A stretch of 64,000 nt of DNA, from assembly GCA_900472175.1 (NCBI GenBank), contig UCHD01000001.1:434001-498000 (forward strand). The letters run 5' to 3'. Under the pieces are notes generated by a model that saw only the letters and a list, made by a program, of their open reading frames with translations, made no database searches and had not been told where the DNA came from. The first letter of the stretch is position 1. Every line of letters begins with the position of its first letter. The stretch comes from Hyphomicrobiales bacterium (GTDB lineage Bacteria > Pseudomonadota > Alphaproteobacteria > Rhizobiales > Rhizobiaceae). A program made the position numbers and the translations under genes. This document shows positions 1 to 8,838 of this stretch, in pieces.

Positions 1-328
1 CCTGCGGCAGGCCGTCGATAAAGGCGAAGGCCTGCTCGATATGCGCGGGCTTGGCCGCATCGGGTTCATCGGGATCGGTGACATCGCCGAACAAAAGTTC
101 CAGGTGGCGCTCTGCCGGCAGATCGATCATCGACAGGAGCTTTGTCCCCGGCGCCCGGATCGAGATCAGATGGCTCGGCGCCCAGGCGGCCTTGTTATGC
201 CGCGCCTCGGTCTGTGAGGCGACGATCATCCGCACCGGCCAGCCGTTGGGATGGCCCGCATTTGTCTCAAGCAAAGGCGCATAGAGCGCTTCCGCCTGCT
301 TCTCCTGCCTTTCCGCCGCCAGTGCCAT
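1..328 (-). CDS. Tyrosine phosphatase-like protein (3' part missing)
   Basis: The gene runs off the left edge of the window, so only about 109 N-terminal residues are visible. Translation of the complement from the ATG at 328 contains HLISIRAPGT followed by an LFGDVTDPDEP segment. This resembles the N-terminal half of the small tyrosine/dual-specificity phosphatase-like proteins common in rhizobia, whose Cys-x5-Arg active site lies further downstream and is not in this window. An internal ATG (MIVAS, about residue 34) could be the true start, because the first 33 residues are charged and poorly structured. The family assignment rests on recall of related sequences and the active site cannot be checked here. 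Confidence 0.55.
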   Translation of the reverse strand, partial: MALAAERQEKQAEALYAPLLETNAGHPNGWPVRMIVASQTEARHNKAAWAPSHLISIRAPGTKLLSMIDLPAERHLELLFGDVTDPDEPDAAKPAHIEQAFAFIDGLPQ

Positions 329-379
329 GGATCGCCTCGTGATTCCGTTGCCGTGAGGCTCGAAAATATCAGCGAGAGC

Positions 380-389
380 GGGGGGGGGG
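380..389. repeat. G10 homopolymer
   Basis: Ten consecutive G residues lie just upstream of the start of the phosphatase-like gene (start codon at 328). Such a tract can vary in length by slippage or be a sequencing-length error. It is outside any recognised coding region. Confidence 0.8.
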
Positions 390-477
390 AAGAGGGTTTC
401 TGTATGGCTGATGTCCGGATTGCACCGGGCGTATCGCGCCAGCCTGGCTCTACCCGGGAATTTGGCCGTGACGGCCG

Positions 478-693
478 TTATTTCTTCTTCTTCACCGCAG
501 CCTTCTTCACCGGTTTTTCCTCGTCCGGTTCTTGGGCAAGCCTGAGTGCCTTCAGCATCGCCGTCTTCTTGTTGCGTGCCACCAGTTCCGCGTTGATGAT
601 GTGCAAGGCAGCAGCCGTCGTTTCGTCCGGGCTTCGCCGTACGGTTGGCTTGGCGGCAGTCTTGGTGTCGTTTTTGCTGGTCAATCGATGCAC
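478..693 (-). CDS. Small lysine-rich basic protein, unknown function
   Basis: A 71-residue basic protein with a likely GTG start at 693. The C-terminal tail is strongly lysine-rich (KKAAVKKKK), and the middle (DETTAAALHIINAELVARNKKTAMLKAL) looks helical. I see no known domain. A poly-lysine tail of this kind is common in small nucleic-acid-binding proteins, but that is only an inference. No strong Shine-Dalgarno sequence precedes the GTG. It lies on the same strand as the small membrane protein at 785-952, about 90 bp downstream of it. Confidence 0.6.
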   Translation of the reverse strand: MHRLTSKNDTKTAAKPTVRRSPDETTAAALHIINAELVARNKKTAMLKALRLAQEPDEEKPVKKAAVKKKK

Positions 694-784
694 TCACTTT
701 GCAAGTCGGAACAGGGCAAGCCGGAAAGGGGCAAATCTGAACGGGTATTCCGAAGGGCTGACGAGAGATTACTCTCCCGTACCG

Positions 785-952
785 CTAGAAGACCGCGAGA
801 TATTTGAGCAGCGAAATAATGCCGATGATGATCACGATAATCTGGACGATCTGCTTGGCGCGGCCATCGATCGGCAGGCGCGCAACGAGATACAGGACAA
901 GTACGATAACGAGAAACGTGATCAGAATACTGATCAGCATGGATGACGCCAT
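785..952 (-). CDS. Small two-helix membrane protein
   Basis: A 55-residue protein too short for many gene finders. It starts MASSMLISILITFLVI and has two hydrophobic helices (about residues 5-24 and 35-53) joined by the short basic linker ARLPIDGRAKQ. This matches the small Thivi_2564-type membrane proteins found singly in many proteobacteria, whose role is unknown. The reading frame is clean from ATG 952 to TAG 785 and the hydrophobic pattern makes chance coding unlikely. It probably sits in the inner membrane. Confidence 0.7.
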   Translation of the reverse strand: MASSMLISILITFLVIVLVLYLVARLPIDGRAKQIVQIIVIIIGIISLLKYLAVF

Positions 953-1090
953 TTATTCCACTCCCAAAAACAACGCTGCATTGCGCTTCCAGAGTGGAAA
1001 TAGGGCGGCTTCGTCTCAAGGGAAGCCGTATTTTAGAGAATATCCCGTCCGCAGGCACAGCCTGATGGGCTCTGCCTGCGGTGCTCTTCG

Positions 1091-2131
1091 TCAGAAGCGC
1101 GTGATGACGCTGATGCCGAGGTCCTGCGCCGTGTCCATCGTCATCAACGCCGGCACCGCTTCCTCCAGGCTGATATGGCGGCCGATCAGTTTTTGCGGGT
1201 TGAGCTTGCCGGTTTCGAGCATCGCCATCATCTCCTGGTAGCGCCAGGCCTGCATGCCGTGGCTGCCATAGATCTCCAGCTCATGGCCGATCACCTGGCT
1301 CATCGGGATCTGCGGGCTGGCATGGTCGCCGAGCATCAGGCCGACCTGGACATGGCGGCCGCGGCGGCGCAGGTTCTTGATCGAGTTGAAGCAGGTGACG
1401 GGCGAACCGAGCGCGTCGACCGACACATGCGCGCCGCCCTTGGTGATCTCGCGCACAGCTTCGGCCACGTCGCCGGTGACGCTGCCGTCGATCGTGGCGA
1501 CGGCGCCGATCTCGCGGGCAAAGGAGAGTTTCGTCTCGGAAATATCAATGGCGATGACATTGGCGCCGAGCGCGGTGGCGATCATGATGGCCGACAGGCC
1601 GACGCCGCCGCAGCCATGCACCGCCACCCATTCGCCGCCACGCACCCGGCCCTGGTCGACGATGGCGCGGAACGACGTGGCAAACCGGCAGCCTAGGCTG
1701 GCCGCCGTCGCATAGTCGAGATTGTCCGGCAGATGCACGAGGTTCTGGTCGGCAAAATCGATGGCGACATATTCGGCAAACGAGCCCCAATGGGTAAAGC
1801 CCGGCTGAAACTGGTTGGCGCAGACCTGCTGGTTGCCAGAATGGCACTCCCCGCAGCGGCCGCAGCCGGAGACGAAGGGGACGGTGACCCGGTCGCCGAT
1901 CTTGTAGCGCAGCACACCCTTACCGGTGGCGGCAACGGTGCCGGCGAGCTCATGGCCCGGCACATGCGGCAGGGCGATATCCGGATCATGCCCCATCCAG
2001 CCGTGCCAGTCGCTGCGGCAAAGCCCGGTCGCCTCGACCTTGATGACGACGCCGTCGGCGCTCGGTGTCGGGTCCGGCAGCACGCGGATATCGGGCGTTT
2101 TGCCAAAGGCGTCGTAATACATGGCTTTCAT
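1091..2131 (-). CDS. Zinc-dependent alcohol dehydrogenase family protein
   Basis: A 346-residue medium-chain dehydrogenase/reductase of typical family length. Catalytic zinc ligands are visible at Cys38 ([10 protein letters not shown]) and the His60-Glu61 pair (GHE). The structural zinc site is Cys90, Cys93, Cys96 and Cys104 (CGRCGEC plus a later Cys). The Rossmann nucleotide-binding motif is [10 protein letters not shown] near residue 170. It should oxidise an alcohol or reduce an aldehyde with NAD(P) in the cytoplasm; the substrate cannot be read from the sequence. It is transcribed divergently from the aminotransferase at 2285, with about 150 bp between them that must carry both promoters. 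Confidence 0.9.
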   Translation of the reverse strand: MKAMYYDAFGKTPDIRVLPDPTPSADGVVIKVEATGLCRSDWHGWMGHDPDIALPHVPGHELAGTVAATGKGVLRYKIGDRVTVPFVSGCGRCGECHSGNQQVCANQFQPGFTHWGSFAEYVAIDFADQNLVHLPDNLDYATAASLGCRFATSFRAIVDQGRVRGGEWVAVHGCGGVGLSAIMIATALGANVIAIDISETKLSFAREIGAVATIDGSVTGDVAEAVREITKGGAHVSVDALGSPVTCFNSIKNLRRRGRHVQVGLMLGDHASPQIPMSQVIGHELEIYGSHGMQAWRYQEMMAMLETGKLNPQKLIGRHISLEEAVPALMTMDTAQDLGISVITRF

Positions 2132-2284
2132 CGGGCGGGTCCTTTTGCTTCTGGCAACAGACTAGGTGAGCGGAACTTTGCGATCCAGATTGGACGGCAT
2201 GACTTTTTTTGATGTACCTATTTACCCCACTTGTCGATTTTCCGGTTATGCCGGGTAAAACCAAGAGACCAACAGGAGATCATT

Positions 2285-3172
2285 ATGGCCGTCGATACAT
2301 CCCCGCGCAGCACCACCTGGACTTATGTCGATGGCGAGTGGCTTTCCGGTAACCCGCCGCTGATCGGTCCGACCTCGCATGCCATGTGGCTGGGCTCGAC
2401 AGTATTCGACGGCGCCCGCTGGTTTGACGGCATCGCCCCGGATCTCGACCTGCATTGCCAGCGCGTCAACCGCTCGGCCTTAGCGCTCGGCCTGAAGCCG
2501 GTGGTAACCGCTGAAGATATCGAGGCTTTGGCCTGGGAAGGCGTCAAGAAATTCGATGGCAAGACCGCCATCTACATCAAGCCGATGTATTGGGGTGAAC
2601 ATGGCATGCCCGGCAGCGTCGTGGCCGTCGATCCCGATTCCACCCGGTTTGCGCTCTGCCTGTTCGAGGCGCCGATGGGCGAAGGCCCGGGCGGCCAGTC
2701 GCTGACCGTTTCACCGTTCCGCCGCCCGACGATCGAGTGCATGCCGACCGATGCCAAGGCCGGCTGCCTCTATCCCAACAATGGCCGCATCCTGATCGAG
2801 GCCCGCAAGCGCGGCTTCTCCAATGCGCTGGTGCGCGACATGCTCGGCAATATCGCCGAAACCGGCTCGTCCAACGTCTTCATGGTCAAGGACGGCGTCG
2901 TCTTCACGCCGGCTTCCAACAAGACCTTCCTCGCCGGCATCACCCGCTTCCGCGTCATCGGCCTGTTGCGCGACGCCGGCTTCGACGTGGTCGAGACGAC
3001 ACTGACGCTCGCCGATTTCGAGACCGCCGACGAGATCTTCACCTCCGGCAATTACTCTAAGGTCGTCCCTGTCACCAAACTCGAAGACCGCGACCTCCAG
3101 CCAGGCCCCATCGCCGCCAAGGCCAAGGACCTGTATATGGACTGGGCACATTCGTCGGCGTCGGATTTGTAA
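2285..3172 (+). CDS. Branched-chain amino acid aminotransferase (class IV PLP enzyme)
   Basis: A 295-residue fold-type IV aminotransferase. The start at 2285 is chosen because an AGGAG ribosome site lies 6 bases upstream; an upstream in-frame start would add 18 residues without a ribosome site. The PLP lysine is probably Lys158 in PTDAKAGCLYPNN, followed by the ETGSSNVF and GITR motifs that bind cofactor phosphate in this family. The expected reaction is transamination between branched-chain 2-oxo acids and glutamate. Related class IV members (D-amino acid aminotransferase, aminodeoxychorismate lyase) are less likely given the overall pattern. The gene stands alone, so a catabolic or accessory role beside a main ilvE is possible. 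Confidence 0.85.
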   Translation: MAVDTSPRSTTWTYVDGEWLSGNPPLIGPTSHAMWLGSTVFDGARWFDGIAPDLDLHCQRVNRSALALGLKPVVTAEDIEALAWEGVKKFDGKTAIYIKPMYWGEHGMPGSVVAVDPDSTRFALCLFEAPMGEGPGGQSLTVSPFRRPTIECMPTDAKAGCLYPNNGRILIEARKRGFSNALVRDMLGNIAETGSSNVFMVKDGVVFTPASNKTFLAGITRFRVIGLLRDAGFDVVETTLTLADFETADEIFTSGNYSKVVPVTKLEDRDLQPGPIAAKAKDLYMDWAHSSASDL

Positions 3173-3185
3173 GAAGACCGCAGTT

Positions 3186-3214
3186 CAGCCATCCGCCGGC
3201 AGGGTGGATGGCTG
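3186..3214 (+). terminator. Stem-loop after the aminotransferase gene
   Basis: Perfect 9-bp arms CAGCCATCC and GGATGGCTG are separated by 11 bases and start 13 bases after the stop codon. Only a weak T-rich tail follows (TTGGCTT), so it may be a weak terminator or an RNA-stabilising hairpin. Confidence 0.4.
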
Positions 3215-3382
3215 TTGGCTTGACTGTGGCTGCAGGCGAAGTCCAAGCGTTAGCCAAAATGGCCTGCGTTTAACATCCTCGCGGATACGATGCGCCAAAA
3301 CACAGGCTTGAGATGCTGCGCCGCAATGGCTATCTGGTGCGTCTGAAGAAAACCTTTGCAGCACAACAAGGCGTATCCCCGC

Positions 3383-4333
3383 ATGACCCCAGACTTTCTC
3401 GTCACCCATTCCGGTGGCTTCCATGCTGATGAGCTTTTGTCGAGCGTCATCCTGACCCGGCTCTTTCCGCAGGCACGCATCGTGCGCAGCCGGGCGCCGG
3501 AGTGGATCACGCCGGCTGCAGACCGGGTCATCTATGACGTCGGCGGTGCCTATGATGCCGAAGCCCGCATCTTCGATCACCACCAGCGCGGCGCGCCGAT
3601 GCGCGAAGACGGCCAGCCATACAGTTCGTTCGGCCTGATCTGGAAGCATTTTGGCCGCGATTATCTCGCAGCCTTCGGTGTTTCCGAAGCTCATGTCGAA
3701 ACCGTGCATGCCTCGTTCGATGCGAGCTTCGTTCTGCCGGTCGACCTGGTTGACAATGGCGCGCTCAGCCCGTCGGTTGCCGGGCCATTGGGTGGGCTGA
3801 CCCTGCCGGTGCTGCTGGAAACCCTCAAACCGGTTTTCGACGAGACGGACCCGGATGCCGACGATCGCGCCTTCCACAATGCTCTGGCCATTGCCCGCGC
3901 GTTCGTCGAGGCGCGGATCGCCAAGAGCGCTGCAAAATTGCGGGCGGAAGCGCTGGTGCATCAGGCGATCGTCGATGCGGGCGAGGGGCGCATTCTGGAA
4001 TTGCCGATGGGTATGCCGTTCCGGCCCGCCATCGTCAAGGCGGGTGCCGATCACCTGCTGTTCGTCGTCCATCCGCGCGACAAGGACTGGTGCCTGACCA
4101 CCATCCGCCGGGCCGACGAAGGTTTTGAAGTTCGCGCAGACCTGCCTGCCGCCTGGGCGGGCCTGACCAATGGCGACCTGGAAGCGGCTTCCGGGGTGAA
4201 GGGTGCCAGCTTCTGCCACAATGGCCGCTTCGTTGCCGCAGCCAAGACCCGCGAGGCAGCGCTTGCCATGGCGGAGCTTGCGGTGAAGGAAGCGATTGCC
4301 AGCGGCCTTTCGCAAGTGCAGGCGGCTGAGTAA
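3383..4333 (+). CDS. MYG1/UPF0160 family metal-dependent hydrolase
   Basis: A 316-residue protein of the MYG1 family. The DHH-superfamily metal site is visible: THSGGFHADE (His9, His14, Asp16), YDVGG (Asp52) and DHHQRG (Asp65-His66-His67). Human MYG1 is a 3'-5' RNA exonuclease, and bacterial members are assumed to be related phosphoesterases. The start is placed at the ATG that puts the HSGGFHADE motif near the N-terminus, as in other family members; nine upstream in-frame residues have no support. It is convergent with the membrane protein gene at 4401-4907. Cytoplasmic. Confidence 0.85.
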   Translation: MTPDFLVTHSGGFHADELLSSVILTRLFPQARIVRSRAPEWITPAADRVIYDVGGAYDAEARIFDHHQRGAPMREDGQPYSSFGLIWKHFGRDYLAAFGVSEAHVETVHASFDASFVLPVDLVDNGALSPSVAGPLGGLTLPVLLETLKPVFDETDPDADDRAFHNALAIARAFVEARIAKSAAKLRAEALVHQAIVDAGEGRILELPMGMPFRPAIVKAGADHLLFVVHPRDKDWCLTTIRRADEGFEVRADLPAAWAGLTNGDLEAASGVKGASFCHNGRFVAAAKTREAALAMAELAVKEAIASGLSQVQAAE

Positions 4334-4342
4334 GAAACACGG

Positions 4343-4370
4343 CCAGCGTCATCGGACCTGATGACGCTGG
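4343..4370. terminator. Perfect hairpin between convergent genes
   Basis: Arms CCAGCGTCATC and GATGACGCTGG (11 bp) with loop GGACCT lie between the MYG1 gene and the convergent membrane protein gene. There is no U-tract on either strand, so it may work as a Rho-assisted or stabilising hairpin rather than a classical intrinsic terminator. Confidence 0.45.
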
Positions 4371-4400
4371 AAGACCGGTCCGCTGCGCCGCTCGCTGCCG

Positions 4401-4907
4401 TCAGGCGGGCAGGGCGCCCGGCCCGGAGCGGCGGTGCATCAGCCACGCCTGAAGACATATGCCGAGCAGGAAGATCACGGCCCAGATGGCGGTGACCGTC
4501 TGAACCGGCGGTGAATCCGGACCATTGCCGATCGGGCTTGAGGGCGGCAGGCGCGACAGGGTTTCGTTGATGCCGGGGATCATCAAAAGGAAAAAGGTGA
4601 ACGACATCGACAGCGCCTGCAGGTAGCGGTTGAGGCGGCCGAACCAGCCGAGCTGGCCGATGACGATGGAAAAGATCACCGCCAGCATGGCGATGATGCC
4701 GATCGCATGGCCGGCATTGAAACCGCCTGTGCTCGACAGGCCGAACGCGGTGATCGCCGACAGGAACAGCGTGATGATGTAGATCCGGCCGGAATTGGAT
4801 TTCGGCAGGATGGCGGCATATTTCGAAAAGGAATAGAGCCCTGCGATAATCGGCACGACGCTGATGACGGTATGGACGATGCCGAGCGTCGACAATGGAT
4901 TAGCCAT
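4401..4907 (-). CDS. Four-helix inner membrane protein, unknown function
   Basis: A 168-residue hydrophobic protein with about four or five membrane segments, including STLGIVHTVISVVPIIAGLYSF, IYIITLFLSAITAFGL, HAIGIIAMLAVIFSIVIGQL, SMSFTFFLLMIPG and AIWAVIFLLGICLQAWL. The start at 4907 is preceded by an AGGGGGA ribosome site. An upstream ATG extension (MITIIQDHSGGFF) merely translates the ribosome site. Conserved His residues (VHTV, GHAIG) on membrane helices recall heme- or quinone-binding membrane families such as DUF2306, but I cannot assign it. It is monocistronic, as far as visible. Confidence 0.7.
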   Translation of the reverse strand: MANPLSTLGIVHTVISVVPIIAGLYSFSKYAAILPKSNSGRIYIITLFLSAITAFGLSSTGGFNAGHAIGIIAMLAVIFSIVIGQLGWFGRLNRYLQALSMSFTFFLLMIPGINETLSRLPPSSPIGNGPDSPPVQTVTAIWAVIFLLGICLQAWLMHRRSGPGALPA

Positions 4908-5151
4908 GAAAAATCCCCCTGAGTGATCTTGAATGATTGTGATCAATGCGCAGAAAAATCAGCCGGTTTGCCGTCAGGTGCCGCCGGACTGAATGCGCCG
5001 GGCGGCCACGGGCCTATGGGATTTTGATATGTTCATAGGGCGGGCGCAATCGAAATCCTATGCCGGTTCGACCTAAAACGGTGCTGCGCCCGCTGCTTTT
5101 GCCTCTGATGCGAAGCGGCGGCGAAAACGGTCAACCAGAAGGAAGTTTTCA

Positions 5152-5337
5152 ATGCTCTATGGTCGTGGCGCGGTTCTTTCACATCAGTATCAACGGGCGC
5201 GCGAAACCAGAGCCGCCGATCACCTTGTCGCGGCGGAAACAACGGGGCGGCAAGACGTCGCCATGCTTTTGCGGTTGTGCGTCGTGGCGCTCCTGGCGAT
5301 CAGCGCCACCGCTGCCGTCCTTACATTTGCCCAGTAG
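5152..5337 (+). CDS. Small C-terminal-anchored membrane protein
   Basis: A 61-residue protein with a polar, arginine-rich N-terminal half and one hydrophobic segment at the C-terminus (LLRLCVVALLAISATAAVLTF). This pattern suggests a tail-anchored inner membrane protein. An AGAAGGAAG ribosome site lies 6 bases upstream of the ATG. No homologous family is recognised. It is convergent with the aldolase gene ending at 5374. Confidence 0.55.
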   Translation: MLYGRGAVLSHQYQRARETRAADHLVAAETTGRQDVAMLLRLCVVALLAISATAAVLTFAQ

Positions 5338-5373
5338 GGCTTGAATGGCAGGCGGGCCGGCCGCAGCGGCTGG

Positions 5374-6264
5374 TTATACCGCCGCCAAAACGTCGAGCGC
5401 AGCCTTCACCCTCAGCTGGTCTTGCTGCGATAGTGGCAGGGTCGGGCGTGGTGGATCGTGAGGGCTGAGGTCCAGAAGATTGGCGATCGCGTGAACGGTG
5501 CGGTAGCTGCTGAGTTCTCGAAACAGCGCCCAGAGCGGTTCAAACAGCCCATTGATGCGCGCGACCTCGGGACGATTGCCGGCCTGTGCCGCCCGCATCA
5601 GCTTGACGGATGGCTCCGGCAGTGTGCCTGCGACAACGCTATACCAGGTGGCACCGCCGGCGAGGATGGCGTCGGCGGCCAGCCAGTCGCCGCTGTAACC
5701 GACGGAAAAACCATCGGGAACGGCCGATACAGCCGCCTCGTGGGCAGCGCCGATATCGGCGGCGGGCAAGCCCGGGTTTTTTACGGCGGCGATATTGGGG
5801 ATGGCCGAAAGTCGCGACAGCAGCGTCTGGCTGATCGAAAAATGCGTCGTGCCCGGATTGTTGTAGATGCAGAGCGGCAGCTGCGTGGCGGCGGCAACGG
5901 CGGAGAAATGCGCAAACACCTCATCATCGCCAAGCGGCGTATAGGAGACCGGCGCCAGAAGCAGTCCCTGCGCGCCCGCATCCTGCGCATCGCGGGCCAA
6001 TGCCACTGCCTCATCGGTGCGCAATGCCCCGACGCCGGCGATGACCGGCGTGCTGCCGCCAAGGCAATATGAGGCGGTCTCGATGGCGCGGCGTTTTTCC
6101 GCCCGGCTGAGATACATGTAGGAGCCGGTGCTTCCCAAAAGGCCGATGGAATCGGCGCCCGCCGTATCGATGCGCTTCAGAAGCTTGCTCAGCGCACCGG
6201 TATCGACGCGGCCGTCCGCGTCGCAAGGGGTGATCGGGAAGGCGGACAGGCCATGAAACAGCAT
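5374..6264 (-). CDS. Dihydrodipicolinate synthase family aldolase
   Basis: A 296-residue class I aldolase of the DapA/NanA family. Visible motifs are LGSTGSYMYLS (the GxxGE-like phosphate/carboxylate loop), YNNPGTTHF with the conserved Tyr, and AAVKNPG with the Schiff-base Lys. True DapA normally has GTTGE in the first motif; here the Glu is replaced, so a role in sugar-acid or hydroxyproline-type catabolism, or another retro-aldol reaction, is as likely as lysine synthesis. The start at 6264 gives standard family length; an upstream in-frame ATG adds ten residues and has no ribosome site. It follows the small secreted protein gene (6339-6665) on the same strand after 74 bp. Confidence 0.8.
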   Translation of the reverse strand: MLFHGLSAFPITPCDADGRVDTGALSKLLKRIDTAGADSIGLLGSTGSYMYLSRAEKRRAIETASYCLGGSTPVIAGVGALRTDEAVALARDAQDAGAQGLLLAPVSYTPLGDDEVFAHFSAVAAATQLPLCIYNNPGTTHFSISQTLLSRLSAIPNIAAVKNPGLPAADIGAAHEAAVSAVPDGFSVGYSGDWLAADAILAGGATWYSVVAGTLPEPSVKLMRAAQAGNRPEVARINGLFEPLWALFRELSSYRTVHAIANLLDLSPHDPPRPTLPLSQQDQLRVKAALDVLAAV

Positions 6265-6338
6265 AACGGGTCTCTGTGCTGGAGGGTGCATTTCACAAAA
6301 TGTGACCGTCCTGCCGTGAGAGGTCAATGCCCGGGTTG

Positions 6339-6665
6339 TTACTTGGCAGGCGACTTCAACATCTGCTCGGTCAGTTCGCCACCAAGTTCGACGGTCTTGG
6401 TCTGCTTGTTGTAGACGCAGATCTGGGTGATCTTGCCCTTGGCACCCTTTGGCTTGCCGCTGACCAGCGCAAGGCCGAAGCTCTCGGAGCCGAACGGGTC
6501 GACGACCGCCTTCGGCTTTTCGATCGATCCCGCCGCCGCCTTGAGGCACTTGGCAGAAACGTCGGTCCGCATCGCGGCCCAGGCGTCATCCGACGATGCG
6601 GTAGCGGCCGATGGCAAAAGGCCGGCGAGAACGGCGATCACGACGGTACGATGGTGAAAAGACAT
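6339..6665 (-). CDS. Small exported protein, unknown function
   Basis: A 108-residue protein with a clear Sec signal peptide (MSFHHRTVVIAVLAGLLPSAATA, cleavage near residue 24). The mature part has two cysteines (KCLKAA and QICVYN) that could form a disulfide in the periplasm. The start at 6665 has an AAGGAA ribosome site; a long in-frame N-terminal extension lacks any signal and was rejected. No domain family is recognised. The layout suggests co-transcription with the downstream aldolase, but the 74-bp gap leaves this open. Confidence 0.65.
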   Translation of the reverse strand: MSFHHRTVVIAVLAGLLPSAATASSDDAWAAMRTDVSAKCLKAAAGSIEKPKAVVDPFGSESFGLALVSGKPKGAKGKITQICVYNKQTKTVELGGELTEQMLKSPAK

Positions 6666-6910
6666 CTGATTTCCTTGGTTTATGGATCGGCTGGTTCGCG
6701 GCCAGCCTGTCGAAGGATCGTGTCCATTCTGTGCCCGTTTCATCGCTGTGGAACATTCTGGCGGTGAAAGTATTTTCCATTGCTGGAGCGAAATTTGGCA
6801 TGGCGGCGGTTGCCTGTTGCAGCAGTGGTCCCTATGTTCCGGCTCACAGATTTCTTTCATGAATTCCAACCCGGCTTTCATGGATCCCGCCAAGAAGAGG
6901 AGATACCATC

Positions 6911-7510
6911 ATGGCTTTCGAATTGCCGAACCTGCCTTACGACTACGACGCGCTCGCCCCTTACATGTCGCGCGAAACGCTCGAGTATCATCACGACAAG
7001 CATCACCTGGCTTACGTGACCAACGGCAACAAACTGGCTGACGAAGCCGGTCTCTCCGCTCTGTCGCTGGAAGAAATCGTCAAGAAGTCCTACGGCACCA
7101 ACCAGCCGCTGTTCAACAATGCCGGTCAGCATTACAACCACCTTCACTTCTGGAAGTGGATGAAGAAGGGCGGCGGCGGCACGCAGCTGCCGGCCAAGCT
7201 GGATGCGGCCATCAAGTCCGATCTCGGTGGCTACGACAAGTTCCGCGCCGATTTCATCGCGGCTGGCGCTGGCCAGTTCGGTTCGGGCTGGGCATGGCTC
7301 TCCGTCAAGGGCGGCAAGCTTGAAATCTCGAAAACCCCGAACGGCGAAAACCCGCTGGTTCATGGCGCATCGCCGATCCTCGGCGTCGATGTCTGGGAAC
7401 ATTCCTATTACATCGACTACCGCAATGCTCGTCCGAAGTACCTCGAAGCCTTCGTCGACAGCCTGATCAACTGGGATTACGTGCTCGAGCTTTACGAAGC
7501 TGCTGCATAA
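6911..7510 (+). CDS. sodB: Iron/manganese superoxide dismutase
   Basis: A 199-residue Fe/Mn superoxide dismutase of normal length, cytoplasmic, converting superoxide to oxygen and hydrogen peroxide. Metal ligands are His27 (YHHDKHH), His77 (AGQHYNHLHFW) and the Asp/His pair in DVWEHSYYIDY. GGGGTQLP and GSGWAWL are typical Fe-SOD segments. The start has a purine-rich AAGAGGAG ribosome site. About 245 bp of non-coding sequence precedes it and holds the promoter. A rho-independent terminator follows directly, so the gene is a single-gene unit. Metal preference (Fe or cambialistic) cannot be settled from the sequence alone. Confidence 0.95.
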   Translation: MAFELPNLPYDYDALAPYMSRETLEYHHDKHHLAYVTNGNKLADEAGLSALSLEEIVKKSYGTNQPLFNNAGQHYNHLHFWKWMKKGGGGTQLPAKLDAAIKSDLGGYDKFRADFIAAGAGQFGSGWAWLSVKGGKLEISKTPNGENPLVHGASPILGVDVWEHSYYIDYRNARPKYLEAFVDSLINWDYVLELYEAAA

Positions 7511-7538
7511 GCAACCCGCTTATCGAATTGCAGAATGG

Positions 7539-7567
7539 CACCCGGCGTCGAAAGCGCCGGGTGTTTT
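7539..7567 (+). terminator. Rho-independent terminator of sodB
   Basis: Perfect 9-bp arms CACCCGGCG (7539-7547) and CGCCGGGTG (7555-7563) with a 7-base loop are followed by TTTT, 29 bases after the sodB stop codon. Confidence 0.85.
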
Positions 7568-7657
7568 CGTTCCGGCGACGTCGGTGCCATCTTGCCACGG
7601 GCGATCTTCATGCGCACATGTCATGCGGCTGTCACAGGCCGGTTTTAGGCAGGCGCC

Positions 7658-8512
7658 ATGCAAACCAACACAGAAACACCCATTCTCCGCTTCGGCATCG
7701 TCGCCGACCCGCAATATGCCGATATCGCGCCGCATGAGGCGATGAACCGGCATTATGCCCAAAGCCTCGCCAAGCTTGCCGACGCCATAACGGTGTTCAA
7801 TGCGGCCGATCTCGATTTCGTCATGACGCTCGGCGATATCATCGATCGCGATTGGGACAGTTTTGACGATATCCTGCCGGTCTATGAGGCGCTGCGCCAC
7901 AAGGCGCTGTTCCTGCTCGGCAATCATGATTTTGCAGTGGCGCCGGAGCATCTCGGCCATGTGGCGGAACGGCTCGGCATGCCCGCCCGCTATTATGATT
8001 TCGCCATCGGCAAGTGGCGCTTCGCCGTGCTGGATGGCAGCGACGTCAGCGCGTTTTCCGCAGCGCCGGACGATCCGCGCACCGCGCTTGCCAACGAGCG
8101 GCTGGCGGCACTGGTAGCGCAGGGCGCCATCAACGCCCAGACCTGGAACGGGTCGCTGAGCGACGAACAATTCGAATGGCTGAAGCGGGTGATGGAAAAG
8201 GCCGAGACCAACGGCGAAACCGTTCTCGTCCTTGGCCACTATCCGGTCTTCCCGCCCAACAGCCACAATATGTGGGACAGCCAGCGCATCATCGATCTTC
8301 TTACTGGCTTTTCCTGCTTCCGCGGCTATTTCTGCGGCCACAACCATGAAGGCAATTTCGGCGAGGTCGATGGCCGTCCGTTCGTGACGTTCAAGGGCAT
8401 GGTCGATACGCTGGATGAAAACACGTTTGCGATCGTCGCGGTCTTTCAGGACCGGATCGAGATCGAAGGGTTTGGGCGGGAAGAGAGCCGGGTGATGTAT
8501 TTCGGCGTTTGA
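7658..8512 (+). CDS. Metallophosphoesterase, ADP-ribose/CDP-alcohol diphosphatase-like
   Basis: A 284-residue calcineurin-like phosphoesterase with all dinuclear metal motifs in order: ADPQYADI, LGDIIDRDWDSF, LLGNHDF, LGHYPVFP and CGHNHEG. The DPQYAD start motif is typical of the ADPRM subgroup (Mn-dependent ADP-ribose/CDP-alcohol diphosphatase), which cleaves ADP-ribose, CDP-choline or related dinucleotides. No signal peptide is seen, so it is cytoplasmic. It follows the sodB terminator and probably has its own promoter. The substrate is inferred from subgroup resemblance only. Confidence 0.85.
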   Translation: MQTNTETPILRFGIVADPQYADIAPHEAMNRHYAQSLAKLADAITVFNAADLDFVMTLGDIIDRDWDSFDDILPVYEALRHKALFLLGNHDFAVAPEHLGHVAERLGMPARYYDFAIGKWRFAVLDGSDVSAFSAAPDDPRTALANERLAALVAQGAINAQTWNGSLSDEQFEWLKRVMEKAETNGETVLVLGHYPVFPPNSHNMWDSQRIIDLLTGFSCFRGYFCGHNHEGNFGEVDGRPFVTFKGMVDTLDENTFAIVAVFQDRIEIEGFGREESRVMYFGV

Positions 8513-8598
8513 AACGCTGGAAGAAAATCTGCCGGTGCATGAGCCGATTTGCCAAGTCGTGCGTTTACCTCTGGTTCAATCAAGCCGAGGAGACGACT

Positions 8599-8829
8599 AT
8601 GGCGACGACCTTTGATCTATCCGACCTGTCCGAAGGGGAACTGACCGCACTCATCGATGAAGCGGTCAGCCTGCGCGAGACGTTGCGCACCAGCCGCGAA
8701 CGCGAACGGACAACCGCCGCCGATGGTTCGAAAGGACAGGATGTGCACGATCCGGATCACGGCGTTATTACTGCGCCGACGCCGCGGCAGGTGAAGGAAG
8801 AAGGCCCGGCGCACGGGGCGACGAAATAA
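8599..8829 (+). CDS. Small charged protein, unknown function
   Basis: A 76-residue hydrophilic protein. The start at 8599 is chosen because a GAGGAG ribosome site lies just upstream; the longer in-frame TTG version begins inside the phosphoesterase stop region. The N-terminal half (LSDLSEGELTALIDEAVSLRETLRTSRERER) is predicted helical and the C-terminal part is polar and proline-rich (ITAPTPRQVKEEGP). No family is recognised. It is convergent with the WYL regulator gene ending at 8839. Confidence 0.5.
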   Translation: MATTFDLSDLSEGELTALIDEAVSLRETLRTSRERERTTAADGSKGQDVHDPDHGVITAPTPRQVKEEGPAHGATK

Positions 8830-8838
8830 GTGCATTGT

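Noticed and set aside
681-1058. A 125-codon minus-strand ORF around the small membrane protein
   Set aside because: Another frame (785-952) encodes a clean two-helix membrane protein; this one is Arg/Ser-rich and without features.
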